Assembly (NCBI GenBank): GCA_002425225.1 | Contig: DILV01000009.1 | Span: forward strand, 1-64,000 | DNA from: Thiothrix sp. UBA5583 | GTDB lineage: Bacteria > Pseudomonadota > Gammaproteobacteria > Thiotrichales > Thiotrichaceae | Direction: 5' to 3' | Length of the DNA: 64,000 nucleotides | The notes under the pieces: model-generated | What the model was told of the DNA's origin: nothing | Seen by the model: only the letters and a program-made list of their open reading frames with translations | Databases searched by the model: none | Made by a program: the position numbers and the translations under genes | In this document: positions 25,869 through 35,047 of the stretch, one piece after another | How the letters are laid out: each line of letters opens with the position of its first letter | Numbering within the stretch: position 1 is the first letter of the stretch

Positions 25869-25922
25869 GGCAAGTTTTTACCGGAGTACTTGTCCGCTCG
25901 CTCCGGCAAAAATTACCTTGCC
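25869..25922. repeat. Large interrupted inverted repeat, candidate oriT or shared operator
   Basis: Nested arms: GGCAAG with CTTGCC, and CCGGAG with CTCCGG, separated by TTTTTA / CAAAAATTAC, around a 14-base centre. It sits in the divergent gap between the WGR gene and the Fis-like gene, about 0.8 kb upstream of the MobH relaxase gene. Position and shape fit an origin of transfer, but a regulatory site is also possible. Confidence 0.45.
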
Positions 25923-25974
25923 AATAACCCGCCCGTTATCATGGGGACAATGATAAACCAATGGGCAAACTGTT

Positions 25975-26241
25975 ATGAAACACGCCACTGCACGTCCCCG
26001 TACAACCGGCCTGGATGCCTCCCTGGCAGAAACCACGCAAAGGGCGCTACAAGATTACTTGGATACCCTGGGCGACCATGAGGCGAGCAATATTTATCGC
26101 TTGGTACTGGATGAAGTTGAACGCCCCATGCTGGAAATCATGATGCGCTACACACATGGCAATCAATCACGTGCAGCACAGTGCCTGGGCATTAACCGGG
26201 CAACCCTGCGCACCAAACTGAAGCGCCATCACCTGCTCTAA
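25975..26241 (+). CDS. Fis-family DNA-binding protein
   Basis: An 88-aa protein almost the length of chromosomal Fis. The C-terminal two thirds match the Fis pattern: LVLDEVERPMLEIMMRYTHG, then NQSRAAQCLGINRATLRTKL as the DNA-binding helix-turn-helix (about residues 62-85). Fis bends DNA and modulates transcription, recombination and replication. As the first gene upstream of the relaxase, it may shape the putative oriT region or regulate the mob operon. It is not clear whether it replaces or adds to a chromosomal Fis. Confidence 0.88.
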   Translation: MKHATARPRTTGLDASLAETTQRALQDYLDTLGDHEASNIYRLVLDEVERPMLEIMMRYTHGNQSRAAQCLGINRATLRTKLKRHHLL

Positions 26242-26264
26242 TCCTGTTGTGACGTTGAGGTGTT

Positions 26265-26681
26265 ATGGACAACAAACTCGACTTTCCTGCTGATACCCAA
26301 CCCGCCTGGGCTGGTTGGTTGCTAGCACGTTTTGCCGGTACGGAAGCGTGGCTGGACGAAGATGCCCGTCTGCCCCTGTTGTTGTCAGGCTGGCTGGCAC
26401 AGGTTGCCCGTAACCCGGACAAACGTCCCCTCCTGCGTGACTGGCTGGCCTTGCGGCACTGGCCGCTGCTGCGCTGCCACATTCGGGCAGGGGAGGATGA
26501 ATGGGATTTCCGGGTATGCAGTTTTCAGGCATTCCTGGTGGGGTGTGAAACTGCCGGGGTGTGGCCTGCGTCATGGTCAGACCCGGCACACCAGCCACCG
26601 GGCATTTCACTGACAGCTTGCGTCCTGTTCCTGGTCGGACTCGCCCGCCAACTGGATAGCCAAGAGTGCGGGGCAGGGTGA
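26265..26681 (+). CDS. Conserved hypothetical protein upstream of the relaxase
   Basis: A 138-aa ORF rich in Trp, Leu and Arg (WAGWLLARFAGTEAWLDEDA, LRDWLALRHWPLLRCH). It has no signal peptide and no clear membrane helix. The stop overlaps the relaxase ATG (TGATG), which implies coupled translation and a possible accessory role in DNA processing. No family recognised. Confidence 0.6.
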   Translation: MDNKLDFPADTQPAWAGWLLARFAGTEAWLDEDARLPLLLSGWLAQVARNPDKRPLLRDWLALRHWPLLRCHIRAGEDEWDFRVCSFQAFLVGCETAGVWPASWSDPAHQPPGISLTACVLFLVGLARQLDSQECGAG

Positions 26682-28561
26682 TGCTGCGCCGCCTGTTGTC
26701 TTCGCTTGTGCCTAGTAAAGTGGCAGCCAAGCCCGCCTTGACTGCCATTGGTATCCCTGCCATCCCGCAACTGCCCCCCGGTGTGTGGCCGGTCTTGCCT
26801 GCGCCCACCCTGTTGCAGCCGCACCAGCGCCTACTGGTGCGTATCCGTGGCCTCAGCGGGGTGTCCGCCGATTACTGGGACTCGCTCTACCAGCCATTGC
26901 TGGACAATTTCGCCGCCTTCGTGCAACAAACCCCAGCGTCAGAAGCCCATCACCACTGCGGGCAGGGCGGTATGCTTGCCCATAGTCTGCATGTGATGCA
27001 ACTGGCGCTGGATGCCCGCAAGGGCAACCTGCTCCCACCCGGTGCGGCAGCAGAAGAGGTCAACCGCCAGCAGCACGCCTGGACGTATGCCATCGCCAGT
27101 GCCGCACTTTTACACGATGTTGGCAAGCCATGCAGCGACCAGAAATTGCGCCTGTTTGATACATACGGACAAGATACCTACTGTTACTGGGAGCCGCTGC
27201 ACGGCTCTTTGCAGGCTGGGTGCTACCGGGTGGACTTTGTGCGTAACCGAGCCTACCGTACCCATGAGTTGCTCCCCCCCTTGCTGGCACGGCAACTTAC
27301 CCCGGAGAAGGCACTATCCTGGTTGCAACAGGATTTCCCCAACGTGTTCCAGGCATGGCTGGGCTACCTGTCCGGGCAGGATGAGGTAGCTGGTGTGCTG
27401 GGGCAGATCGTCACCCAGGCTGACATGCAGTCAGTGGCAGATGACCTGTCCGGGAGCCAGCCGACCCATACCCGCCAGATCCCGACTGCCAAGGCCAAGC
27501 CCCTTTCACAGCGCCTGCTGACTGGTTTGCGCCACTTGCTGGATGAACAGCAACTGACCCTTAACCGCCCTGGTGCTGCCGGGTTCTTTGACGGTGATAG
27601 CTTGTGGCTTGTCAGCAAACGGGTGCTGGATGAACTGCGTACCCATCTGGAGAAGGGAGGGCAAACCGGCATCCCCAGCCGCAACGACCGGCTGATGGAC
27701 GAGTTGCAACAGCACGCGATCCTCACCCCCACGTTGGCAGGGCAAGCCATCTGGAATGCCACCATCAAGACCGGGAGCATGGAGCAGGCATTTACCCTGC
27801 TACGCATTCCTGCCAGCCGCTTGTGGGCTGACCCAGGCCAATACCCCAGCCCGCTGGATGGCAGTATCACGCCCAATGCCAAAGACGGGGATGCTGCCAC
27901 AGCCTCCCAATCCTTACCCGCAGCAGACAAACTGGCTGCCACAGTTGCCCAGGCATCTGCCACAACACCCAGCGTACCCGCAGCACAGGTAGTGGTTGAT
28001 ACGGATGATGACTGGTTGTTGCCAACCACGGCGGGGCAGGCCAGCACTGTGCCGGATGCCACTGGGGGAGGGGATAGTGGTTCGCCGTGGGGGGATGATG
28101 AGCTGCCCAAAGGAGCCTTGAGTTTCAAGGCTCCTTTGGGCATGGAACCGCAGCTTGCCCACACAATGGTGGGTGATCCACCTGTAACAATCACACCAGC
28201 GGCTGATGCCGATGATCCCGGCAGGCAGTTTCTGGCCTGGCTGGCGGATGGCTTGCTCACCGGCAAGCATCCGCTCAACACGCCGGAGGCATTTGTGCAT
28301 GTGGTTAGGGAAGGGGTGTTACTGGTCAGCCCCCGTGCCTTCAAGGAGTATTCCCCGGATAACTGGGAATACGTGCAAAAGCGTTTCACCAAGCTGAAGC
28401 TCCACCAGCCTGCGCCGAATGACAGTAACATCTGGCAGTACAACGTGCGCGGGCAACGCAGGACAGGGGTAGTGCGGGGCATCCTGCTGGCAGACCCGTT
28501 GGCAACCCTGGGGCTGAACTACCTGCCAGCCCCCAACAAGTCATTAGCCTTGCCGGGGTAG
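26681..28561 (+). CDS. traI: MobH-family relaxase (TraI of SXT/R391-type elements)
   Basis: A 626-aa protein. The N-terminal TraI_2 domain carries HHHCGQGGMLAHSLHVM at about residues 90-106 and ALLHDVGKP near 142-150, an HD-type metal site characteristic of MobH relaxases. Residues around 390-470 are a low-complexity Ala/Thr/Pro linker. The C-terminal TraI_2_C domain starts near residue 510 (QFLAWLADGLLTG ... HVVREGVLLVSP). It should nick oriT and lead the strand into the recipient. ATG 26681 overlaps the previous stop. Confidence 0.92.
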   Translation: MLRRLLSSLVPSKVAAKPALTAIGIPAIPQLPPGVWPVLPAPTLLQPHQRLLVRIRGLSGVSADYWDSLYQPLLDNFAAFVQQTPASEAHHHCGQGGMLAHSLHVMQLALDARKGNLLPPGAAAEEVNRQQHAWTYAIASAALLHDVGKPCSDQKLRLFDTYGQDTYCYWEPLHGSLQAGCYRVDFVRNRAYRTHELLPPLLARQLTPEKALSWLQQDFPNVFQAWLGYLSGQDEVAGVLGQIVTQADMQSVADDLSGSQPTHTRQIPTAKAKPLSQRLLTGLRHLLDEQQLTLNRPGAAGFFDGDSLWLVSKRVLDELRTHLEKGGQTGIPSRNDRLMDELQQHAILTPTLAGQAIWNATIKTGSMEQAFTLLRIPASRLWADPGQYPSPLDGSITPNAKDGDAATASQSLPAADKLAATVAQASATTPSVPAAQVVVDTDDDWLLPTTAGQASTVPDATGGGDSGSPWGDDELPKGALSFKAPLGMEPQLAHTMVGDPPVTITPAADADDPGRQFLAWLADGLLTGKHPLNTPEAFVHVVREGVLLVSPRAFKEYSPDNWEYVQKRFTKLKLHQPAPNDSNIWQYNVRGQRRTGVVRGILLADPLATLGLNYLPAPNKSLALPG

Positions 28562-28638
28562 GATCACCACGCCATCCATCACAAAACAAACACAAAAAAC
28601 ATCAACTGACACAACAACAATAAGGAAGGGCTAACCCT

Positions 28639-29097
28639 ATGAACAAGGCATACCATTTACCCAACACTACCCAGGAAGCAGCCGCCATCGGCATTGTACA
28701 GTCATGTCGGCTGGTCATCGGTGAGTTGCACAAGGGGATGCTGAACCACAGCATCGAAATCAACCAGCCAACCGCATCCTGCCTGGTGATGCCGGATGGC
28801 ATCTGGGTAACACCCCCCTTGTTACGCACGCTGTTTGCACAAACTCATGATGCTGACAGCTTGCCACCGGGAGCCTGGCGGCAAGTACCCAACCTGCTAA
28901 CCACGCTGGCTTCAGTCGATGACCGGTTTCAGGCTACCCAGCACAATACCGAACAGCGGATTGCCATCCGCAAACCGGGTCAGTTGCGCTGGCAGTACAT
29001 CACCCTCCTGCGCAGTTTTTTCTTCAACCAGGCTTTGCTGCTGGAGTTCGGGTTCCAGCCGGGGACGCTGGCGGCGTTGTTGAGGGAGCCGCAGTGA
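28639..29097 (+). CDS. Hypothetical protein in the mobilisation operon
   Basis: A 152-aa soluble-looking ORF (ITLLRSFFFNQALLLEFGF near the end). It has a GGAAGGGC site before ATG. It sits between the relaxase and coupling-protein genes on the same strand. I do not recognise the family, and no catalytic motif is visible. Confidence 0.6.
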   Translation: MNKAYHLPNTTQEAAAIGIVQSCRLVIGELHKGMLNHSIEINQPTASCLVMPDGIWVTPPLLRTLFAQTHDADSLPPGAWRQVPNLLTTLASVDDRFQATQHNTEQRIAIRKPGQLRWQYITLLRSFFFNQALLLEFGFQPGTLAALLREPQ

Positions 29098-29137
29098 ACA
29101 TCTAAAACAACTTCAATGCAATGACAGGGTAAACACG

Positions 29138-29869
29138 ATGGAAAAAATTGACGAAGCAATACAAAACGCCACCCTTTACCAAAAGGTGATGGCGCAGCCA
29201 CCCCATTGGGGACATGAGAAAATCCTTGCGTGGGATGATAAGTTATTCAAGCAACTTGATGCCTTTATTACCCATCATTACTGGATAGATAGCGGATCAC
29301 TGAACGTATTTAAGGTTGTTGGGACTAAGCACGTTGATTACCAAGGATTGTCTTGGATTGAGTTCCTGCAACGTGGAAAGCGGATGGCAAATAATCTCCC
29401 CAAGTATGACGAAAACCCATCCTATTACGACGCAATCGTAAAGAAAGTCCCTGAAATGTCCCTTACCAGCGTCGATGGGCTAAATTGGTATGTGGATGGA
29501 GACGGCAACCATCGCACTGCTATTGCCAAATTCTCGTTCCATTATCAAGACCGGACAGAATTATACGGTTTGGAAATGAGTGATTACCGTTTTGACCGGG
29601 AAATGCACAGCATTTACCTTAATCTGTTAGAAACCATGAGGGAACGCCGTTTACTGGGAAACATCTGTGTGACAGCCCAAAGTGTACGAACTGGGCGGCG
29701 TGATACTGGGGGATGGCGGCTGGATTTATACCAACCCACGGTAACGGTGGAACGGCATGGTAAAAATACCCAAACGGCAACAACCCCTAAAGAACTTAAC
29801 CAAGTATTAAATGAGCTGACAACCCCTGCTTACCGCCGTTGGTTCAATGCTTGGTGGGGGAAGCCATGA
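29138..29869 (+). CDS. Hypothetical protein with a ParB/sulfiredoxin-like DGNHRT motif
   Basis: A 243-aa protein, more AT-rich than its neighbours. LNWYVDGDGNHRTAIAKF at about residues 113-130 resembles the DGxHR motif of ParB-N/Srx-like nucleotide-binding domains. The rest has no domain I recognise. The stop overlaps the traD ATG (ATGA). It could be an accessory DNA-binding or nuclease protein of the mobilisation module, but this is inference. Confidence 0.6.
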   Translation: MEKIDEAIQNATLYQKVMAQPPHWGHEKILAWDDKLFKQLDAFITHHYWIDSGSLNVFKVVGTKHVDYQGLSWIEFLQRGKRMANNLPKYDENPSYYDAIVKKVPEMSLTSVDGLNWYVDGDGNHRTAIAKFSFHYQDRTELYGLEMSDYRFDREMHSIYLNLLETMRERRLLGNICVTAQSVRTGRRDTGGWRLDLYQPTVTVERHGKNTQTATTPKELNQVLNELTTPAYRRWFNAWWGKP

Positions 29870-31902
29870 GCCAACCTGTCTTTGACAACCGCCTGCGCCC
29901 GGCAGTGGAACTGTGGGTGGCTGGCCTGCTGCTGGGACTGGCTGCATTCCTGTTACACCAGCCCGTCTGGCTGTCCCCGCTGATGCCGGGACTGGCACAA
30001 TGGGCTGCCATGGCTATCCTCCTGTTGGCGCTGTGGCGTGGCTGGCAGGGTGCGGGGATACTGCGTTACCGCGCCAACCTCAAGCGTCTGCCGACCTATG
30101 TCCTGGATGCGGATGATATTCCGCTGTCACGCCACAAACTGTTCCTTGGCAAGGGGTTCCAGTGGACACAAGTGCATAGCCAGCGGCTGGTGGAAGCCCG
30201 CTCACCGGGTGGGCGGCGCTGGATACAACCCGGTCGGCTGTACCTGTGGGCAAGGACGCTGGAGCTACGCCATGAACACCAGCCCCGGATGCAGTGGCTA
30301 CTGTCCCGCACCCGTGCCAATGCCTGGTGGAACCCGTTAAAGCCCCTGCCACCCGTGGGGGGTGATCCTGCCCTGCATGGGGTTGGGGTTGAGGATGAGC
30401 GCGATACCTGGATTGACCTGTTTGACCGGGTAGCGCACACCCTGGTGCTGGGCACAACCCGCGTTGGCAAGACCCGCCTGGCCGAACTGCTCGTGACACA
30501 GGACATCCGCCGGGGGGAAATTGTGGTGGTGTTCGACCCCAAGGGTGACACTGAACTGCTGGCACGGATGTGGGCAGAATGCCTGCGGGCAGGGCGGCTC
30601 GACCAGTTCCACATCTTCCATCTGGGATTCCCGGAGATTTCCGAACGTTACAACCCGGTGGGCAGTTTCGGACGGGTCACGGAAGTGGCTTCGCGGATTG
30701 CCGGGCAGTTACCTGGCTCAGGCAACAGTGCCACCTTCAAGGAGTTTGCCTGGCGTTTCACCAATATCGTTGCTAACGCACTGGTGGCACTGGGACGGCG
30801 ACCGGATTACACCGCGATTGCGCGTTACGTCACCAACATTGAACCGCTGATGATGGAGTATTACGCCTTTTGGTTTGACCGCGAAGGCATTGAGAACTGG
30901 CGTGAACAGGTCAATACCATTGCGCAGAACATCGACCCCAAGTCACTGACAATGGCACTCAAAAGCCGTGACTTTAAAGCCATTGCCTACACCCAATTTG
31001 CCAAAGCGCGGGATTTGTACGACCCGGTAGCGGATGGCCTGCGTTCCGCGTTTGAATACGACAAAACTTATTTCGACAAACTCACTGCCTCGCTGTTGCC
31101 ATTACTGGAAAAACTCACCACCGGCAAATCCGGGGAACTGCTGGCTCCCCACTACGGCGACCGTAACGACAAACGCCCGATCCTCGACTGGATGACGGTG
31201 ATCCGCCAGCGGGATGTGGTGTACGTGGGGCTGGATGCACTGTCTGATGCAGAAGTGGCAGGTGCAGTGGGCAACTCCATGTTCGCTGACCTGACTTCCA
31301 TCGCCGGACAGCTCTACAAGCACGGTGACAACCTCGGCTTGCCGGAACTGCCAGGACACCAGCGGGCGAAGATTGCCATCCATGCGGACGAGTTCAACGA
31401 ACTGGTGGGTAACGAGTTTATCCCGCTGCTGAACAAGGCCGGTGGTTCAGGGGTGCAGGTCACAGCGTATACCCAAACGGCCTCTGACATTGAGGCCGGG
31501 ATTGGCGAGAAACCCAAGGCGGGACAAATCCAGGGCAACCTCAACACCCTGATTATGTTGCGGGTCAAGAATGAGGAAACCGCTGCGGTACTGACTGACC
31601 AGTTGCCCAAGGTACGTATCTACACCAAAACCGCTCAATCCGCCGTGACTGACAACAACGACCCGGATTCATCGGTGGATTTTACCTCCAGTAACTCTGA
31701 CCGCATCACTGAAGCGGAGGCGGACATCCTTACCCCTGCGGATCTGGTGTCCTTGCCCAAGGGGCAGGCATTTGCCCTGCTGGATGGAGGCAAGCTCTAC
31801 AAGCTGCGCCTGCCGTTGGCAGGGGCTGACCCGCTGCTGCCCAAAGACATGCACACCATTATCCGCTGGGTGCGGGAAACCCGGTTGGGGGAGGGTGGCT
31901 GA
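29866..31902 (+). CDS. traD: Type IV coupling protein TraD
   Basis: A 678-aa protein. Two N-terminal membrane helices lie at about residues 15-60. Walker A (LGTTRVGKTRL) is near 195-205 and the Walker B region (KIAIHADEFNEL) near 502-513. The later block TQTASDIEAG and the TraD-type QGNLNTLIMLRVKNEETA follow. TraD recruits the relaxase-DNA complex to the secretion channel and pumps DNA. The start at ATG 29866 overlaps the upstream gene, as is usual in this operon. Confidence 0.94.
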   Translation: MSQPVFDNRLRPAVELWVAGLLLGLAAFLLHQPVWLSPLMPGLAQWAAMAILLLALWRGWQGAGILRYRANLKRLPTYVLDADDIPLSRHKLFLGKGFQWTQVHSQRLVEARSPGGRRWIQPGRLYLWARTLELRHEHQPRMQWLLSRTRANAWWNPLKPLPPVGGDPALHGVGVEDERDTWIDLFDRVAHTLVLGTTRVGKTRLAELLVTQDIRRGEIVVVFDPKGDTELLARMWAECLRAGRLDQFHIFHLGFPEISERYNPVGSFGRVTEVASRIAGQLPGSGNSATFKEFAWRFTNIVANALVALGRRPDYTAIARYVTNIEPLMMEYYAFWFDREGIENWREQVNTIAQNIDPKSLTMALKSRDFKAIAYTQFAKARDLYDPVADGLRSAFEYDKTYFDKLTASLLPLLEKLTTGKSGELLAPHYGDRNDKRPILDWMTVIRQRDVVYVGLDALSDAEVAGAVGNSMFADLTSIAGQLYKHGDNLGLPELPGHQRAKIAIHADEFNELVGNEFIPLLNKAGGSGVQVTAYTQTASDIEAGIGEKPKAGQIQGNLNTLIMLRVKNEETAAVLTDQLPKVRIYTKTAQSAVTDNNDPDSSVDFTSSNSDRITEAEADILTPADLVSLPKGQAFALLDGGKLYKLRLPLAGADPLLPKDMHTIIRWVRETRLGEGG

Positions 31903-32567
31903 TGCTGGACAAGGTGACGGGCATCCTTTGGTATGTGAAGTGGTTTGCCATCGTGTGTACGCTGGCTTTGCTGGTGGACATCGTGTACGTGTTCTGGCCT
32001 TACCCGGCGATGCGCGGGGTAGCCGTATTCCAGCATAATCTGCAAGCGGAAAGCGGGCTGGTTGCCAGCCTGGCCGGTGCCGAGGCGGCGGCCTTCATCC
32101 GCAAGGTACAGGTATGGGCGTACCAGCCCACCTTTGCCTGGTCAGGGCTGCACGAGATGATGCGTGATGTTGGCAAGCCTGCTTCCTGGCAGGGTGCGAA
32201 TGCCTACATGCACGCTTTTGTGGTGGGCAACTGGCCATTCCTGCAAACCGCCCACATCGGCATCCTGCTGTTTGCCCAGCGGCTGGCGGTGCTGTTGTTG
32301 TCAGCCCCTCTGTTCTTGGTAGTGGCACTGGCTGCCGGGCTGGATGGTTCCATTGCCTGGTACAAACGCCGCACCAGTGTCGGGCGGGAATCGGGCTTTA
32401 TCTACCACCGCGCCAAACACGGTTTCCGCCATACGGTACTGGGCATCTGGGTCTTGTACCTGTTGCCGCCCGTGGTGGTTGATCCGCGCTGGATACTGCT
32501 GCCTTCCCTGCTGCTGGTGGCAATGGCTACCCGGCTGGCAGTGGGTTACTTCAAGAAATACCTGTGA
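31902..32567 (+). CDS. DUF4400-type integrating conjugative element membrane protein
   Basis: A 221-aa membrane protein with helices near residues 10-30, 118-150 and 185-212. The block GLDGSIAWYKRRTSVGRESG and the following IYHRAKHG are typical of DUF4400 proteins encoded next to traD in SXT-like ICEs. The role is unknown; the position suggests a coupling-protein partner. Overlaps traD by one base and the next gene by 4. Confidence 0.82.
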   Translation: MLDKVTGILWYVKWFAIVCTLALLVDIVYVFWPYPAMRGVAVFQHNLQAESGLVASLAGAEAAAFIRKVQVWAYQPTFAWSGLHEMMRDVGKPASWQGANAYMHAFVVGNWPFLQTAHIGILLFAQRLAVLLLSAPLFLVVALAAGLDGSIAWYKRRTSVGRESGFIYHRAKHGFRHTVLGIWVLYLLPPVVVDPRWILLPSLLLVAMATRLAVGYFKKYL

Positions 32568-33949
32568 CGTGGCACCACAACCTTGTACCCAACATGATGA
32601 AACATTACCTTGGCCTTTCGGAATACCACCTGCGCCAAAAGCAACAGGAATACCCGGTCAACTATGAGCCGGAGAAGCTGATCAATGCCCATTTGCTGGT
32701 ATGCGGCATGTCCGGCACTGGCAAGTCGTACCAGTCACGCCAGTTGCTTGGCAGTGCTGTTGGGGCCGGTATCGAGGTGGACGTGTTCGACGTGCATGAC
32801 GAACTGGACGGGATTGCAGGGGCGAAAGCCTGCCGCTATTCGCAGGCGACCGGCTACGGCTATAACCCGTTGGCGTTGTCGCCTGACCCGCATACCGGTG
32901 GGCCAGCCCGTCAGGCAGAATACCTGCTGGGGCTGGTCAGGGAAAGCGCCCAACTGGGCATCCGGCAGGATATGGTGTTGCGCAACCTGATCCTGGACAC
33001 TTACCAGCTAGCCGGTATCTACCCGGACAACCCGGCCACCTGGCAGCGGGACAACATCACTGAAGCAGGGCGCAGGCAACTGCGGGAAGCCCGCAACTGG
33101 GTTGCTCTGAAGCAGTATTACCCTACGCTGGATGATCTCAAGGACTATGGCAGGCGCAAGCTCATCGCGCTCACCCTCGGTGGTGACAATCCCTGCATCA
33201 CTGCCTTGGAACAGCTTACCCGCCACTACAAGCGCCTCAGCAACCTGCAAGGCAAATATGCCAAAGCCAGTGGTGATGGTGATCTGGATAAGCTCGGCAA
33301 GCAGATTGCTACCAGCAAGGAACACTGCACCGGCAGCTACACCACCTTCATCGAAGCCATGCAGACCGGGCGGGAGCTGGATGACCTGCTCAAGTACGAC
33401 TCGGCAGATACGCTTGCCAGTGTGCTGCAACGGCTGGAACTGCTCAATTCGGCAGGGATATTCCGTGCCAATCCGCCACCGTTTGGCAGCGCCCTGGCAC
33501 GGGTACACCAGATCAAGTCACTGGCCAGTGAACAGCAAACCCTGTTCGTCAAGCTGCGCTTGCAGGCCATCTTTGAGCGCCACAAGCAGGCCGGGGCAAC
33601 CCGCAGTGGCACCGAACTGCGCCATGTCATCTTTCTGGATGAAGCCCACAAGTTTTTCCGCAAGGACAATGACGACATTATCAATGTGGTTGCCCGCGAA
33701 GCCCGCAAGTTCGGGATCGGTTTGTGGTGTGCCAGCCAGAACCCGACCGACTTCCCGGACAGCTTCCTGACCAATGTGGGGGCTACCATCATCCTCGGCT
33801 TGCACGAAAGCCACCGGCAAATGGCCGCCAGCAAGCTGGGGATCAGCAGGGAAACACTGAAATACATCCGCCCCAAACAGGCCATGGCCGTGCAGTTGCG
33901 GCGTGACGGGCTGGCCAGCCCGCCGTTTGGGAATGTGGTGGTTGGGTAG
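32564..33949 (+). CDS. HerA/VirB4-like P-loop ATPase
   Basis: A 461-aa protein starting at GTG (GTGA overlap). Walker A is GMSGTGKSYQSRQ near residues 47-59 and Walker B is HVIFLDEAHKFF near 353-364. A sensor-like RKFGIGLWCASQNPTDFP and an arginine-rich end follow. This is the ASCE/HerA-FtsK branch; homologues occur after traD in several ICE families. It may assist DNA mobilisation or act as a second translocase. No membrane segment. Last gene of the rightward mob operon, with a terminator downstream. Confidence 0.85.
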   Translation: MTWHHNLVPNMMKHYLGLSEYHLRQKQQEYPVNYEPEKLINAHLLVCGMSGTGKSYQSRQLLGSAVGAGIEVDVFDVHDELDGIAGAKACRYSQATGYGYNPLALSPDPHTGGPARQAEYLLGLVRESAQLGIRQDMVLRNLILDTYQLAGIYPDNPATWQRDNITEAGRRQLREARNWVALKQYYPTLDDLKDYGRRKLIALTLGGDNPCITALEQLTRHYKRLSNLQGKYAKASGDGDLDKLGKQIATSKEHCTGSYTTFIEAMQTGRELDDLLKYDSADTLASVLQRLELLNSAGIFRANPPPFGSALARVHQIKSLASEQQTLFVKLRLQAIFERHKQAGATRSGTELRHVIFLDEAHKFFRKDNDDIINVVAREARKFGIGLWCASQNPTDFPDSFLTNVGATIILGLHESHRQMAASKLGISRETLKYIRPKQAMAVQLRRDGLASPPFGNVVVG

Positions 33950-34125
33950 CCCGCTGTTGAGTTATTCCTGAATGCATTGGGGTATTTGGATGAACAACAA
34001 GTCTCGTTCATTTTTCATTAAGCATTCATTCATTTTCAGTCGACATTGTGGCAGAATGCTGCTGTCTATCTGAAGACAGCTCTTTTGCAGACAAGGAACG
34101 TCTCTCCACGAAAAAGGGAAGTTTG

Positions 34126-34163
34126 GCGGCAATGGTTAGCCCTGACCTTGCCGCTTTTATTTT
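34126..34163 (+). terminator. Rho-independent terminator of the mobilisation operon
   Basis: The stem GCGGCAA / TTGCCGC, with inner GGT/ACC pairing, is followed by TTTTATTTT. It lies 177 bases after the ATPase stop. The 33950-34391 gap holds no convincing gene otherwise; a 93-codon minus-strand frame there spans the hairpin and is probably chance. Confidence 0.75.
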
Positions 34164-34391
34164 GTCGGTGGCTTGTGGTGTGTCTAAAAAATAGATGCTG
34201 AGGAGGGCTGTCCCCAGCATCCCAACAGGCTTCAGGAAAGTGGGTTAGGGTGAACAGTCCGTCGTTCAAATCCATTACACTCTTCTGCTTGGTCGCTGAG
34301 ACTAGAACAGGCTTACGACGGGCTTTCAACTCATCAAGCAAAGCCAAATAAAATCAGTTTGTTACGTTTTTGTCGTGTACAGATGATCTGC

Positions 34392-34781
34392 CTACTTTCG
34401 CGAGCAAATAACTCTATCTATAATAAACACAGGTGTATTAATGAAAAGCATAGCTAATGGTCTCTCAGTAGGAACTAGGTCAAATTCTCTGTATTTATGT
34501 TTATATTCAGTTAGAAGGTCATCATAATCACTGTTATCTTCTAGTCGTTTTTGCTCCGCTTCTAACAATTCTAAAATATAACCTCTCTCATAACCAACCT
34601 CGTAACCTTTGACTCTAGCAAACTCCAGAACTGAGGATTCCTTTAACCGGTTAGTTTTAAAGTGCTGTATTAATTCTGCTTGCAAATTCGGCTGAGTCTG
34701 TACGTCTTTGACAAATTTATTTATGTTACCTGTTGTTTCCTTAGATTTATGTGAAGAATTTGAAGATTCATATAAAGACAT
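34392..34781 (-). CDS. Nif11-like domain protein
   Basis: A 129-aa, AT-rich ORF unlike its neighbours in composition. Residues about 20-60 (INKFVKDVQTQPNLQAELI then SSVLEFARVKGYEVG) fit the Nif11 pattern: a helix with a PxLQxxL core, then EFAxxxGY. In known systems Nif11-like segments are leader peptides of ribosomally made, modified peptides or sit near nif genes. The remaining 65 residues are charged, with no Cys/Ser-rich core and no double-Gly site, and no maturase is nearby, so a RiPP role is unproven. Confidence 0.55.
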   Translation of the reverse strand: MSLYESSNSSHKSKETTGNINKFVKDVQTQPNLQAELIQHFKTNRLKESSVLEFARVKGYEVGYERGYILELLEAEQKRLEDNSDYDDLLTEYKHKYREFDLVPTERPLAMLFINTPVFIIDRVICSRK

Positions 34782-34888
34782 AAATTTTACCCATTAATTA
34801 ATAAAATGCAATAACTGAGTCCATGAAACTCAGTTGCCACTAGTCGCCATAAAGTCATGATTTAAATATAAATTTCGTGTACATAGAT

Positions 34889-35047
34889 TTAGCGAGAAAA
34901 GTCCTTATAGAACTTGCCTGTTTTGATAATGCCCAACTGCTTCAGCGCATCATTAAAGCGGTCAAACAGCATCAACACCAACTCCACCAATTCGGAGTGG
35001 CTTAACTGCTGGAGACTTTCTCGTGTTGGGCGGGGTAGCTGGTTCAT
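34889..35047 (-). CDS. Small ORF, possible transposase N-terminal remnant
   Basis: A 52-aa frame (MNQLPRPTRESLQQLSHSEL continuing VELVLMLFDRF) that resembles the first residues of IS66-type TnpC transposases, which begin with a short leader and then a coiled coil. It ends abruptly after YKDFSR. It may be a degraded insertion-sequence fragment or a small independent gene. A further start-like fragment (MKKEELFQFVEEKV) lies just upstream on the same strand. The 35048-35456 gap has only two direct copies of CGAAATCAGATAC near 35270. Confidence 0.35.
   Translation of the reverse strand: MNQLPRPTRESLQQLSHSELVELVLMLFDRFNDALKQLGIIKTGKFYKDFSR

Noticed and set aside
27364-28482. 372-codon minus-strand frame within the relaxase gene
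   Set aside because: It is antisense to a well-supported MobH relaxase, has Ser/Cys-rich meaningless composition and no family signature.
34066-34347. 93-codon minus-strand frame after the HerA-like ATPase gene
   Set aside because: It crosses the terminator of the mobilisation operon and shows no family pattern.
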